DNA of 64,000 nt from Salinicoccus cyprini (GTDB lineage Bacteria; Bacillota; Bacilli; Staphylococcales; Salinicoccaceae): assembly GCF_007713705.1 (NCBI RefSeq), contig NZ_VMSJ01000002.1:230323-294322 (forward strand). Reading direction: 5' to 3'. Below the pieces are notes generated by a model that was not told the DNA's origin, searched no databases, and saw nothing but the letters and a program-made list of their open reading frames with translations. The position numbers and the translations under genes were made by a program. This document shows positions 1-8,165 of the stretch, in pieces (the first letter of the stretch is position 1; each line of letters starts with the position of its first letter).

Positions 1-747
1 TTCTGGTTCAGTTGGAGGAAACAGATCCGTGTGCTGGCTGGGGCAGGCTACAGGGTCGTGGCACCCGATCAGCGGGGATACAATAAGAGTGATAAGCCGG
101 AAGGCAAAAATGCCTATAGTATCAATAAGCTTGAGCAGGATATTGCCGGACTGATCGAGTACTATGGATATGACAATGCAGCAGTCATCGGTCATGACTG
201 GGGTGGGGGCGTGGCCTGGCAGCTTGCCGGCACACATCCTGAGAAGGTGAACCGTCTCGTCGTCCTCAATATGCCGCATCCCGCTGCGTTTCCTAAAGTG
301 CTTGCCAAAACGCCCTCGCAGGGGCTGAGAAGCTCGTACATGCTGTTCTTCCAGATTCCCATGCTGCCCGAAAAGATCATGAGCAGTAAAGATTACGCGT
401 ATATGGCACAGGCACTCGTCCAGACGAGCCGGAAGGGTACATTCACAGAAGATGACCTCGATGCCTACAGGATTGCATGGGCAAGGCCTCGGGCGTTGAC
501 GAGCATGCTGAACTGGTATCGTGCCCTTCCAGCAAACATGAAGCACATCCCGAAACATACGATTGAAATGCCTGTAAAGATCATCTGGGGCACGGGCGAC
601 CAGTTTCTGTCGAAAAAGCTCGCAGAAGAAAGTCTGAAGTATGCAAGCAGCAGTTCGGTGGAATGGGTGGAGGAAGGAACCCACTGGGTCCATCAGGAAC
701 AGCCGGAATATGTGAATGAACAGATTCTGCAGTTTCTCGATTCCTAG
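1..747 (+). CDS. alpha/beta hydrolase, epoxide hydrolase-like (5' end outside window)
   Basis: The reading frame is open from the first base (it begins FWFSWRKQIR), so the start codon lies upstream and 248 residues are visible. The fold is alpha/beta hydrolase. The nucleophile elbow HDWGG puts the Asp at about visible residue 66, as in epoxide hydrolases and haloalkane dehalogenases, where an Asp rather than Ser attacks the substrate. The late WGTGDQF segment would hold the acid, and GTHWVHQEQP the catalytic His. FWFSW at the start resembles the oxyanion region of epoxide hydrolases. It is probably a soluble cytoplasmic enzyme; the substrate cannot be told. A hairpin terminator follows the stop codon. 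Confidence 0.8.
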   Translation, partial: FWFSWRKQIRVLAGAGYRVVAPDQRGYNKSDKPEGKNAYSINKLEQDIAGLIEYYGYDNAAVIGHDWGGGVAWQLAGTHPEKVNRLVVLNMPHPAAFPKVLAKTPSQGLRSSYMLFFQIPMLPEKIMSSKDYAYMAQALVQTSRKGTFTEDDLDAYRIAWARPRALTSMLNWYRALPANMKHIPKHTIEMPVKIIWGTGDQFLSKKLAEESLKYASSSSVEWVEEGTHWVHQEQPEYVNEQILQFLDS

Positions 748-775
748 AACAGCCGCTGCAGAAATATGATGTATG

Positions 776-802
776 CCCCTTCTCATGCGAGGAGGGGTTT
801 CT
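776..802 (+). terminator. terminator after the alpha/beta hydrolase
   Basis: CCCCTTCTC (776-784) pairs with GAGGAGGGG (789-797) through one G-U pair around a 4-base loop. A short T-rich tail follows. Confidence 0.6.
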
Positions 803-862
803 ATGGCCATTATTTTAAGTGTATAATTACATTGAACAAAATGATGATCAGGAGATGATGGA

Positions 863-1303
863 ATGAATCGTATCAATCTTGTTACTCTCGGCGTCAGGGA
901 TATTTCAGCTTCACTCGATTTTTACCGGAATATCGGATTCAAAGCTCATATCGTTGGAGACGAGGTACATCCGACTGTTGTCTTTTTCAGTAATGAAGGG
1001 TCGAAGCTGTCACTTTTCCCGATTCACGAGCTGGCTGCAGACATCAATAGGGACAATCCGCCGGAAGTTTCGAAAGGCGGGTTCAATGGTGTGACGCTCG
1101 CCTACAACGGGAAGTCAGAAGCGGAAGTGGACGACATTATGGATAGGGTGGTCCAGCATGGAGCGACAGTGGTAAAAACACCACAGCCTTTATCATGGGG
1201 CGGTTATGGCGGTTACTTCACTGATATCGATGGCTACTACTGGGAAGTGGCCTATGGAGCCGAATGGGAGTTCGATGCATCCAACATGCTGGTGCTTGAT
1301 TGA
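863..1303 (+). CDS. VOC (glyoxalase/bleomycin-resistance fold) family protein
   Basis: The 146-residue protein has the paired beta-alpha-beta-beta-beta layout of the vicinal-oxygen-chelate superfamily. It starts INLVTLGVRDISASLDFY, as single-domain glyoxalase-like proteins do, and ends with a DIDGYYWEVAY strand whose Glu is the usual last metal ligand. The start ATG has an AGGAG about 8 bases upstream. A TATAAT (822-827) lies upstream without a convincing -35. The family includes dioxygenases, glyoxalases and antibiotic-binding proteins; neither reaction nor substrate can be assigned here. It appears to be a single-gene unit. Confidence 0.8.
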   Translation: MNRINLVTLGVRDISASLDFYRNIGFKAHIVGDEVHPTVVFFSNEGSKLSLFPIHELAADINRDNPPEVSKGGFNGVTLAYNGKSEAEVDDIMDRVVQHGATVVKTPQPLSWGGYGGYFTDIDGYYWEVAYGAEWEFDASNMLVLD

Positions 1304-1341
1304 GAAGGGTTTCCTCTCATATGGTTCTTTTCTATAAATTA

Positions 1342-1395
1342 ATGTGAAAAAAATAACAATATAGTATTGTAATTGTGATGATTTTCACATATAAT
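1342..1395 (+). promoter_or_regulatory. doxX promoter with Rex/ArcR-like palindrome and nested inverted repeats
   Basis: TTGTAA (1367-1372) and TATAAT (1390-1395) are 17 bases apart. An 18-base palindrome, TTGTGA-N6-TCACAT (1373-1390), fills the spacer and matches the Rex box (TTGTGA-N6-TCACAA) at all but one arm base; CRP-family ArcR sites share the TGTGA-N6-TCACA core. A second palindrome, ACAATA-TAG-TATTGT (1356-1370), overlaps the -35. ATGTGAAAA (1342-1350) and TTTTCACAT (1382-1390) are a perfect long-range inverted repeat. Redox or anaerobic repression is inferred. Confidence 0.65.
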
Positions 1396-1439
1396 AAACC
1401 TATAGAAAAGAACGGAACATAAGAGAGGAGAAGAAAATT

Positions 1440-1955
1440 ATGATGAGTTGGTTGAAAGCACACAAGGCGAGTGAGTTGGTACTATTGGTTCTGAGAGTCT
1501 ACTTGGGCTTCGGATGGTTTACGAGTGGTCTTGGTAAAGTGACAGGTGGCTTTGATGCATCCGGATTCCTGCAAAATGCGGTACAGAATCCAGTTCTCGG
1601 TCCTGATGGCAATGCGGTCTATCCATGGTATACATTTCTAGTGGAAAATGTTTTTCTACCGATGAGCCCCGTAATCAATGTCATGGTACCTTGGGGCGAA
1701 GTGCTTGTCGGTCTCGGACTTCTGCTTGGTGGTTTCACAGCCTATGCTGCATTCTTCGGACTGATGATGAACTTTGCATTCCTGTTTGCCGGCACAGTAT
1801 CAGTGAATCCGCTCTACATCATCATCGGCATGATCATCCTGGTATCCGGACACAAAGCAGGCAGCTTCGGACTGGACCGGTTCCTGCATCGTGAAAATAA
1901 AGGCGGCCATCGTCACTTCAGGCTCCCGGGTCACAGACGTGAAGTGACAGAATAG
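1440..1955 (+). CDS. DoxX family membrane protein
   Basis: This 171-residue integral membrane protein has about four hydrophobic helices and the DoxX-family entry LRVYLGFGWFTSGLGKV, followed by a PWYTFLVEN loop and the VPWGEVLVGLGLLLGGF helix. DoxX proteins are quinol- or redox-linked membrane proteins of mostly unknown chemistry. The tail after about residue 148 is His/Arg-rich and cytoplasmic (GGHRHFRLPGHRR). Two ATG codons are adjacent (1440, 1443), with GAGAGGAG upstream. The promoter carries a strong Rex/ArcR-like operator, so expression probably follows respiratory state. A terminator isolates it as a single gene. Confidence 0.82.
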   Translation: MMSWLKAHKASELVLLVLRVYLGFGWFTSGLGKVTGGFDASGFLQNAVQNPVLGPDGNAVYPWYTFLVENVFLPMSPVINVMVPWGEVLVGLGLLLGGFTAYAAFFGLMMNFAFLFAGTVSVNPLYIIIGMIILVSGHKAGSFGLDRFLHRENKGGHRHFRLPGHRREVTE

Positions 1956-1964
1956 ATTGATTAG

Positions 1965-2003
1965 AAGAGACCTGCAATCATGACGATTGCAGGTCTCTTC
2001 TTA
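1965..2003 (+). terminator. terminator after doxX
   Basis: AAGAGACCTGCAATC (1965-1979) pairs perfectly with GATTGCAGGTCTCTT (1985-1999), a 15-base stem with a 5-base loop. A short T-containing tail follows. Confidence 0.85.
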
Positions 2004-2074
2004 ATTTTGGTTTGAGTAATCCACTTTGTGCAGGGTATGATGAACTATAGAATTTCATGAATAGGAGCGTTGCA

Positions 2075-3367
2075 ATGAAGTATATACTGAAAATAAAAGA
2101 CAGCATATGGGTGACACCGGTATTCTATTGTCTGCTGGCAGTCATTCTTGCCCTGATTGCTGTCTATACTGATATAAATGTGCTTCCGAGGCTCGATTTC
2201 GAATTGCCGTTCTTCCTGGCGACTGAAGTGGATCTGGCCAAGGAGATACTCGGCTCGATTTCAGGCGCACTTCTGACCATGACGACCATCACTTTTTCCA
2301 CGATCATGGTCGTTCTGACAACATACTCATCACAGTTCTCTCCTCGCGTCCTGACCAACTTTGTGAATGATAGAAGAACGATGCGCGTGCTTGGCGTGTT
2401 CATGGGCGGCTTTCTGTATTCCATCCTTTCCCTGGCTTTCATGCAGCAGGCCACTTTTGAAGGAGAAGTCATTTCAGCAATCGTTGCCGTACTGCTTGCT
2501 GTACTCTGCCTGTTCTTCTTTGCTTATTTCATCCATTTCGTTGCTTCCAGCATACAGGTCAGCAACCTGATTGATTCACTGGTGGATGACGTCAAAGATG
2601 AAATTGATCGGGAAGGGGAGCGGCTGGATCAGGCGCATGTATCGGTCACCAGCCTCAAGCCGGAGATGGTGGAGCAGTATGATGAGACAACTGTACTCAG
2701 TTCCGAGAGCTTTGGTTTCATCCAGTTCATCGATCACGATGACCTGTTCCAATGGGCGAAGAAGAATGATGCAGTCATCCGTGTCACCCCGCTGATTGGT
2801 GAATTTGTAACGACATCCACCGAGATTCTGACCATCAGTCATGGGAAAGATGTAGAAGTCCCTGATAGCCTGATCAGCAATGTCACAATCGGCAGGGAGC
2901 AGAATGTCTATCAGGATGTGGATTATGGACTCCATAAAATAGTGGATGTGGCCCTTCGGGCACTTTCCCCAGGAATCAATGACCCGAATACAGCAGTCCA
3001 GTGCATCCACTACTTGACCGAAGCGCTGATAAAGAGCTTCAAGCATACCGGGACGTATGTCATCTACCATGATGACCGCTACCTTGGACGCCTGATCACA
3101 AGAAGGAGCAGTGTGGAGGAAAAGCTGTATAATGTACTTTCGCAGATCAGCTTCTATGGCAGGGAGGATGTTGTCGTTCTGGAAACACTGCTCGAATCGA
3201 TGCAGAATATCGCTTTGAACAGTTCAGAAGATGTCAAACAGGAGATCAGACCATTCAGCCGTTATATATACGATCGCTTCGATGAAGCAGTACTACATGA
3301 AGTTGACCATAAATTCATCAATTCCAGGAAAATGGCACTGGATGAAGCGTTGAATGAAGCACGTTAG
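2075..3367 (+). CDS. DUF2254 family membrane protein
   Basis: The 430-residue protein has an N-terminal block of about four transmembrane helices (residues 10-150), then a long soluble domain containing ALSPGINDPNTAVQCIHYL, the conserved core of DUF2254 proteins. Function is unknown; the family is predicted to sit in the cytoplasmic membrane with a cytosolic C-terminus. An in-frame ATG lies 18 bases upstream (2057), but AGGAG at 2063-2067 is ideally placed for the ATG at 2075, so I use that. A probable sigma-A promoter lies at TTGAGT (2012-2017) and TATGAT (2036-2041). An imperfect hairpin follows the gene. Confidence 0.8.
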   Translation: MKYILKIKDSIWVTPVFYCLLAVILALIAVYTDINVLPRLDFELPFFLATEVDLAKEILGSISGALLTMTTITFSTIMVVLTTYSSQFSPRVLTNFVNDRRTMRVLGVFMGGFLYSILSLAFMQQATFEGEVISAIVAVLLAVLCLFFFAYFIHFVASSIQVSNLIDSLVDDVKDEIDREGERLDQAHVSVTSLKPEMVEQYDETTVLSSESFGFIQFIDHDDLFQWAKKNDAVIRVTPLIGEFVTTSTEILTISHGKDVEVPDSLISNVTIGREQNVYQDVDYGLHKIVDVALRALSPGINDPNTAVQCIHYLTEALIKSFKHTGTYVIYHDDRYLGRLITRRSSVEEKLYNVLSQISFYGREDVVVLETLLESMQNIALNSSEDVKQEIRPFSRYIYDRFDEAVLHEVDHKFINSRKMALDEALNEAR

Positions 3368-3382
3368 GCAAGCCGTCCCTTC

Positions 3383-3433
3383 AGCTGATACCCGTTTTGT
3401 TTGTTTATACAAAATAACGACGGGAACAGCTTT
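3383..3433 (+). terminator. imperfect hairpin after the DUF2254 gene
   Basis: AGCTG (3383-3387) pairs with CAGCT (3427-3431), and inside them CCCGT and TTTTGT pair with ACAAAA and ACGGG around small internal loops. The T tail is short, so termination may be partial. Confidence 0.5.
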
Positions 3434-3462
3434 GTATTGATCGATTTACAGGAGGTAGTGCC

Positions 3463-4191
3463 ATGGGAATCTGGTTCAGTCTGATATTTGCGATAGGTTT
3501 TGTAATCATTCATCTGCTTTCAAAGCAGATGAAGTTTCTGAGAGTGGACCCTCGCAGCAAGTTTCTTTCGATTGCCGGGGGCATATCCGTTGCATATGTC
3601 TTCATGCACCTTCTGCCTGAACTTGGAGAGTACCAGCAGGAATTCGAAGGGGCAATTGAAGGGCTCGAGTTTCTTGAAAGCCACATCTATATCATTGCGC
3701 TGCTCGGGCTTGTCATCTTTTATGGATTGGAGCAGCTTGCGAAGAAGTCCAGGAAGCGGGGTGCAGAAAAGGGGACAGACAAGGCCTCATCCGGTGTCTT
3801 CTGGCTTCACATCTCTTCTTTCGCACTATATAACGCCATCATCGGCTACCTGCTGCTCAGAGGAGAATACCAGTCCGAGTGGGGCATGCTGCTTTATTTC
3901 TTTGCCATGGGCATCCACTTCATCACAAATGATAAGGCGCTGAGATCAGCGCACAAGGATGACTATGATCGATATGGCCGCTGGCTGCTTGCGGTGGCCA
4001 TCACCATCGGCTGGTTCGTCGGTGTATTCACGGAGCTGAATATACTTGTCATCTCAGTGCTCACTGCCTTTCTGGCAGGCGGCGTCATCCTCAACGTCAT
4101 GAAGGAAGAATTGCCGGAAGAGAGGGAAAGCAGCTTTCCTGCCTTTTTCTCAGGCATGCTCGGCTATACTGTACTGCTGCTGTTTCTGTAA
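3463..4191 (+). CDS. polytopic membrane protein, ZIP-like
   Basis: This 242-residue protein has roughly seven hydrophobic segments and a charged loop at about residues 95-112 (KKSRKRGAEKGTDK). The motif VFMHLLPEL in the second helix and FFAMGIHFITND in the middle recall the metal-binding HxxPE-type helix of ZIP zinc permeases, but the full ZIP signature is not evident, so transport of a metal is only a suggestion. AGGAGG stands 8 bases before the ATG. It faces the opp operon across a shared terminator. I do not recognise a characterised homologue. Confidence 0.65.
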   Translation: MGIWFSLIFAIGFVIIHLLSKQMKFLRVDPRSKFLSIAGGISVAYVFMHLLPELGEYQQEFEGAIEGLEFLESHIYIIALLGLVIFYGLEQLAKKSRKRGAEKGTDKASSGVFWLHISSFALYNAIIGYLLLRGEYQSEWGMLLYFFAMGIHFITNDKALRSAHKDDYDRYGRWLLAVAITIGWFVGVFTELNILVISVLTAFLAGGVILNVMKEELPEERESSFPAFFSGMLGYTVLLLFL

Positions 4192-4216
4192 CAAGGAATC
4201 AGATGGCATAAAAAGC

Positions 4217-4263
4217 AAAACACCCGTAGGCCAAGGTTAAACTTGAGCTTACGGGTGTTTTCA
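4217..4263. terminator. bidirectional terminator between the ZIP-like gene and oppF
   Basis: AAAACACCCGTA (4217-4228) pairs with TACGGGTGTTTT (4250-4261). A run upstream and T run downstream make it usable by both convergent genes. Confidence 0.85.
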
Positions 4264-4275
4264 GTTTGAGTGACT

Positions 4276-5193
4276 CTATTGTCTCCAGCTGTCGTATTCC
4301 TTCTTGGAACAGAGCGCCTGGTGGTTGTTGCCGAAATCTCTCAGAATCACTTCTTCACCTTCGGCGTAATTATGCTGGTCAGCATCATAACCGACTCTTC
4401 TGCGGTTCTTTTCAGTATGAGGGTCAGGTTGCGGTACTGCAGAAAGCAGTGATTTCGTGTAGGGATGTATCGGGTTTTCATATACATCTGCGGCATCACC
4501 AATTTCCAAAAGCTGCCCCATGTACATGACTGCTATGCGATCAGAGATGTATTTTACCATGGAAAGGTCATGTGCAATGAAGAGATACGCGAGTCCACGC
4601 TCTTCCTGTATCTCCTTCATCATGTTGACGACCTGGGCCTGGATGGAAACATCAAGTGCAGAAATCGGTTCATCGGCGATAATCAGTTTCGGATCGAAGC
4701 TGAGGGCGCGTGCGATACCGATCCTCTGGCGCTGGCCCCCGGAGAACTCGTGGGGATAGCGGTTGGCATGTTCACGGTTCAGTCCGACGGACTCGAGCAG
4801 TTCGTTTATCTTCCGGCGTCTTTCCTTCTTGTCCTTGTGAAGACCATGAATGTCATATCCTTCAGATAGAATCTCGAAGACGGTCATCCTTGGATTGAGT
4901 GACGCGTATGGATCTTGGAAAATCATCTGAAGGTTCTGGTTGAATGTTTTCTGCTCTTTTCGGGACAGCTGATCGGTATGCTTGCCATCAAAGATGACTT
5001 CGCCACCGGTTTTTTCATACAGCTTGATGATTGTGCGGCCGGTAGTGGACTTGCCACAACCGGATTCTCCAACAAGCCCCAGTGTCTCACCGGGCATGAC
5101 GTGGAAAGAAATATCATTTACAGCTTTGAGCGGGTTATTCTTAGGCCCGAAGTGCTTTGCAAGATTTTTTACTTCCAGGATAGCTTCCGTCAT
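4276..5193 (-). CDS. oppF: oligopeptide ABC transporter ATP-binding protein OppF
   Basis: The protein (305 residues) is one of two ATPases that energise peptide import. Walker [10 protein letters not shown] (about 42-50), the Q-loop in [12 protein letters not shown], the signature [15 protein letters not shown], Walker [13 protein letters not shown] and the switch His in IAHDLS are all intact. The C-terminal [12 protein letters not shown] motif is typical of the Opp/Dpp ATPase subfamily. [10 protein letters not shown] distinguishes OppF-type from OppD-type. It is the last gene of the opp operon, and its ATG overlaps the oppD stop by 4 bases, implying translational coupling. A bidirectional terminator ends the transcript. 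Imported peptides (oligopeptide versus dipeptide or nickel) cannot be fixed from the ATPases. Confidence 0.93.
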   Translation of the reverse strand: MTEAILEVKNLAKHFGPKNNPLKAVNDISFHVMPGETLGLVGESGCGKSTTGRTIIKLYEKTGGEVIFDGKHTDQLSRKEQKTFNQNLQMIFQDPYASLNPRMTVFEILSEGYDIHGLHKDKKERRRKINELLESVGLNREHANRYPHEFSGGQRQRIGIARALSFDPKLIIADEPISALDVSIQAQVVNMMKEIQEERGLAYLFIAHDLSMVKYISDRIAVMYMGQLLEIGDAADVYENPIHPYTKSLLSAVPQPDPHTEKNRRRVGYDADQHNYAEGEEVILRDFGNNHQALCSKKEYDSWRQ

Positions 5194-6236
5194 TCTTTCA
5201 CTCCTCCTGAGTACTGCATGTATCTGTTTTTGATTATATCAGGAATCTCTGTTTCAGGTGCATCAGGGTGCAGCCTCCAAGTTTTGGCGAAATGGTGATC
5301 ATTCACTTTGAACATTGGAGGATTCTGTTCATAATCAATCTTCATCGCATGCGGATTGCGCGGCGCAAATGCGTCGCCTTTTGGCGGATCCGTCAAATCC
5401 GGCGGTGACCCTTCGATCGTACGTAGCTTCTGGCCCTTTTCTTCATTAAGGTCAGGCATCGATCCCAGCAGTCCCCACGTATACGGGTGCTGCGGGTTAT
5501 AGAATATATCATCTACTGTACCGATCTCCACGATTTCACCTGCATACATGACTGCCACACGGTCTGCCACGTTGGCGACCACACCGAGGTCATGAGTGAT
5601 GAAAATGATGGAAGTCTGCGAGTTTTTCTGGATATCTTTCATAACGTCAAGAATCTGTGCCTGTATGGTTACATCAAGTGCTGTGGTCGGTTCATCTGCA
5701 ATGAGCAGCTTGGGATCGGCAGCCAGTGCGATGGCGATGACGACACGCTGGCGCATACCACCTGAGAATTCGTGTGGGTACTGGTTCAGTCTTTTCTCAG
5801 GCATTGGGATACCGACCATCTGCATCAGTTCAAGTGCACGTTTTTTGGCATCGCTTCTTGAGATTTTCTGATGCTTGAGCATTACTTCTGTAATCTGTCT
5901 GCCGACTTTCATCGTCGGGTTCAGTGAAGTCATCGGATCCTGGAAAATCATACTGATATCGTTGCCGCGTATTTTTTCCATCTGCTTTTCGGACTGTTTC
6001 AGCAGGTTTTTGCCATCAAACAGGATTTCTCCACCGGAATAGATGGCAGGCGGCTGCGGGAGCAATTTCATGATTGCCTGGTTGGTCACACTCTTGCCGG
6101 AACCTGATTCACCGACAATGGCAAGTGTTTCCCCCTTGAAGACATCATAGCTGACGCCTCGGACGGCATTTACAGTACCTGCATAAGTAGAGAAATCTAT
6201 CTGCAGATCTTTTATTTGTAGAACTGGTTCATTCAT
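5190..6236 (-). CDS. oppD: oligopeptide ABC transporter ATP-binding protein OppD
   Basis: This is the 348-residue partner ATPase of OppF. Visible motifs are Walker [27 protein letters not shown] (the OppD/DppD version of the Q-loop), signature [15 protein letters not shown], Walker [13 protein letters not shown], and [19 protein letters not shown]. The C-terminal oligopeptide/dipeptide extension has [12 protein letters not shown]. In this family that region often carries four Cys for an Fe-S cluster, but I see none in the tail. AGGAAG precedes the ATG. oppC ends 6 bases upstream. It couples ATP hydrolysis to OppB/OppC at the inner face of the membrane. Confidence 0.93.
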   Translation of the reverse strand: MNEPVLQIKDLQIDFSTYAGTVNAVRGVSYDVFKGETLAIVGESGSGKSVTNQAIMKLLPQPPAIYSGGEILFDGKNLLKQSEKQMEKIRGNDISMIFQDPMTSLNPTMKVGRQITEVMLKHQKISRSDAKKRALELMQMVGIPMPEKRLNQYPHEFSGGMRQRVVIAIALAADPKLLIADEPTTALDVTIQAQILDVMKDIQKNSQTSIIFITHDLGVVANVADRVAVMYAGEIVEIGTVDDIFYNPQHPYTWGLLGSMPDLNEEKGQKLRTIEGSPPDLTDPPKGDAFAPRNPHAMKIDYEQNPPMFKVNDHHFAKTWRLHPDAPETEIPDIIKNRYMQYSGGVKE

Positions 6237-6241
6237 CTATA

Positions 6242-7171
6242 TCACTTCCTTAACTTAGGATCGAGAGCGTCTCTTAATCCGTCACCAATTGCATTGAATG
6301 CAAAGATTGTCAAACTGATGAGCAATGCCGGGAAAAATAGTCTCCAAGGCGCGTTGGTCAAGGCGGGATAGCCGTCATTTGCCATGGTACCCCAACTTGC
6401 CAGTGGCGCAGGTACACCAAGTCCCAGGTAGCTGAGGAATGCTTCTGTGAAAATCGCATTCGGTATTGTCAGTGTCATTGTGACAAGAATGGCACCGAGT
6501 GCATTCGGAAGCAGGTGTTTTCTGATCAGGTGCATGTTCTTGGCACCAAGTGTTCTGGCAGCAAGTACATATTCCTGGTTTTTGAGTTTGAGTATTTCAG
6601 ATCGTGTGATACGTGCCATGTTCACCCAGCCTGTAAGTGACAGGGCGATGATCATCGGGATCAGTCCCGGCTGCATGACAACAAGCAGGATGATTACGAC
6701 AAGCAGGTAGGGGATGGCAGTCAGAATATCTGCGATACGCATCATGATCTCATCTGTACGTCCACCTCTAAGTCCTGCGATGGATCCCCAGGCAACTCCG
6801 ATGATCAAGTCGATGATGGCAGCGGCGAAACCGATGAAGATCGAGATCCTCGCCCCGACCCATACACGCGTGAAAACATCACGGCCAAGGTCGTCCGTAC
6901 CGAACCAGTAGGTACCATTCGGACTCGTATTGTAGTCGCCATTCTGCTGTCTATATGTGAATTCCGAAATCATTGGACCGAAAATTGCGCCCAGAATGAT
7001 GATGAACAATGTAATGAATCCAACAAGAGCAAGCTTGTTTCTAATAAATCTTCGAGCCACTTCACCCCAGAAGGAAATGGATTTTTTGGCAAGCGTTTCC
7101 GCTTCCTCAGTCCGTGATCCAACAATTTCAAAATCGGAAGAATTGAGTTTTGGAATATCTTTATTTGCCAC
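6242..7171 (-). CDS. oppC: oligopeptide ABC transporter permease OppC
   Basis: The protein (309 residues) has about six transmembrane helices after an N-terminal cytoplasmic segment. The [16 protein letters not shown] stretch and the EAA loop [19 protein letters not shown] are the coupling-helix region that docks onto OppD/Opp[24 protein letters not shown] is the hallmark of DppC/OppC permeases. The start is a GTG (7171-7169) with AGGAGG 8 bases upstream. It overlaps the end of oppB by 11 bases, pointing to translational coupling. It pairs with OppB to form the translocation channel. Confidence 0.93.
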   Translation of the reverse strand: MANKDIPKLNSSDFEIVGSRTEEAETLAKKSISFWGEVARRFIRNKLALVGFITLFIIILGAIFGPMISEFTYRQQNGDYNTSPNGTYWFGTDDLGRDVFTRVWVGARISIFIGFAAAIIDLIIGVAWGSIAGLRGGRTDEIMMRIADILTAIPYLLVVIILLVVMQPGLIPMIIALSLTGWVNMARITRSEILKLKNQEYVLAARTLGAKNMHLIRKHLLPNALGAILVTMTLTIPNAIFTEAFLSYLGLGVPAPLASWGTMANDGYPALTNAPWRLFFPALLISLTIFAFNAIGDGLRDALDPKLRK

Positions 7172-8099
7172 TTGATTTTCCTCCTCTCAACTTGATGCGT
7201 GGATCAATGAAGCTATAAAGAATATCTACAATCAATACAGCAAGCAGCAGTATGATCGAGTAGAATACGGTAGTTCCCATGATTACTGTGTAGTCCCGGT
7301 TGGTGATGCTGGTTACGAAATATTTACCCATACCAGGAATCGCAAAAATTTCTTCTATGACGAAACTGCCGGTGATGATTCCTGCTGTGAGTGGTGCCAG
7401 ATATGTGACAACAGGGAGCAGTGCATTTCTCAAGGCATGCTTAAAGGTAACGACCCATTTTGATATACCTTTGGCTTTAGCCATTTTTACATACTCGCTG
7501 TTTGTCTCTTCAAGCATGCTTGAGCGTGTTAGTTTCGCAATGAATGCCATTGGCGTGGATGCGAGTGCCACCGCCGGCAATATACTGTAGATGAAGCCAT
7601 TCCATCCGGCTATAGGGAACCATCCAACCTGGAGTGCAAGGTAATACTGCAGAACCGATGCCATGACAAAGGATGGTACGGATATGCCTATGACGGCGAC
7701 GATGCTCATCGCATAATCCGGCCATTTGTTATGGAAGAGGGCGGCAATCGTACCGATCAGTACGCCCATTCCGACGGCGATGAACATTGCTTCCAGACCA
7801 AGTGTCATGGAGATCGGGAAGCCTTCTGCAATCATTTCATTCGTTTCACGATATCTATACTTCATGGACGTTCCGAAGTCACCCTGCACAGTATTCAGAA
7901 GGTATTCTCCATACTGTACATACCAGGGATTATCCAGTCCATATTTTTCATTCAGACTTTCCTGGATGGCCGGGGGTACTGCTCTTTCAGACGCAAAAGG
8001 ATTACCTGGAGCCAGGCGCATCAGGAAAAATGTTGCGGTGATGATTATAAATAAAGCGATGATGATATATATCAGGCGCTGACCTATATATTTGATCAT
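7161..8099 (-). CDS. oppB: oligopeptide ABC transporter permease OppB
   Basis: The protein (312 residues) starts [20 protein letters not shown], the usual OppB/DppB first helix. The motif [19 protein letters not shown] and the EAA loop [19 protein letters not shown] are diagnostic. An in-frame start 51 bases upstream (8150) would add 17 residues lying inside the oppA-oppB hairpin. GGGAG is 8 bases before the ATG at 8099, so I use that start. It forms the channel with OppC and follows oppA after the strong intercistronic hairpin. Confidence 0.92.
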   Translation of the reverse strand: MIKYIGQRLIYIIIALFIIITATFFLMRLAPGNPFASERAVPPAIQESLNEKYGLDNPWYVQYGEYLLNTVQGDFGTSMKYRYRETNEMIAEGFPISMTLGLEAMFIAVGMGVLIGTIAALFHNKWPDYAMSIVAVIGISVPSFVMASVLQYYLALQVGWFPIAGWNGFIYSILPAVALASTPMAFIAKLTRSSMLEETNSEYVKMAKAKGISKWVVTFKHALRNALLPVVTYLAPLTAGIITGSFVIEEIFAIPGMGKYFVTSITNRDYTVIMGTTVFYSIILLLAVLIVDILYSFIDPRIKLRGGKSSGK

Positions 8100-8122
8100 C
8101 TGTAACGCTCCCTTCTCAAAAG

Positions 8123-8156
8123 TGACAGGTGAGTATGTAAGCATACTCACCTGTCA
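8123..8156 (-). promoter_or_regulatory. intercistronic hairpin between oppA and oppB
   Basis: TGACAGGTGAGTATG (8123-8137) pairs perfectly with CATACTCACCTGTCA (8142-8156), a 15-base stem with a 4-base loop. On the minus strand only CTTTT follows, so it is either a leaky terminator or an RNA-stabilising structure. Both would make oppA, the binding protein needed in excess, more abundant than the downstream subunits. Confidence 0.85.
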
Positions 8157-8165
8157 GTATATTTC

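Noticed and set aside
2010..2038. GTTTGA and GGGTAT before the DUF2254 gene, like sigma-B
   Set aside because: The spacing is 17 bases, outside the 12-15 range; a sigma-A reading (TTGAGT, TATGAT) fits better.
8100..8150. Longer N-terminus for OppB
   Set aside because: It would be encoded within the intercistronic hairpin; the later ATG has a ribosome site and matches the family start.
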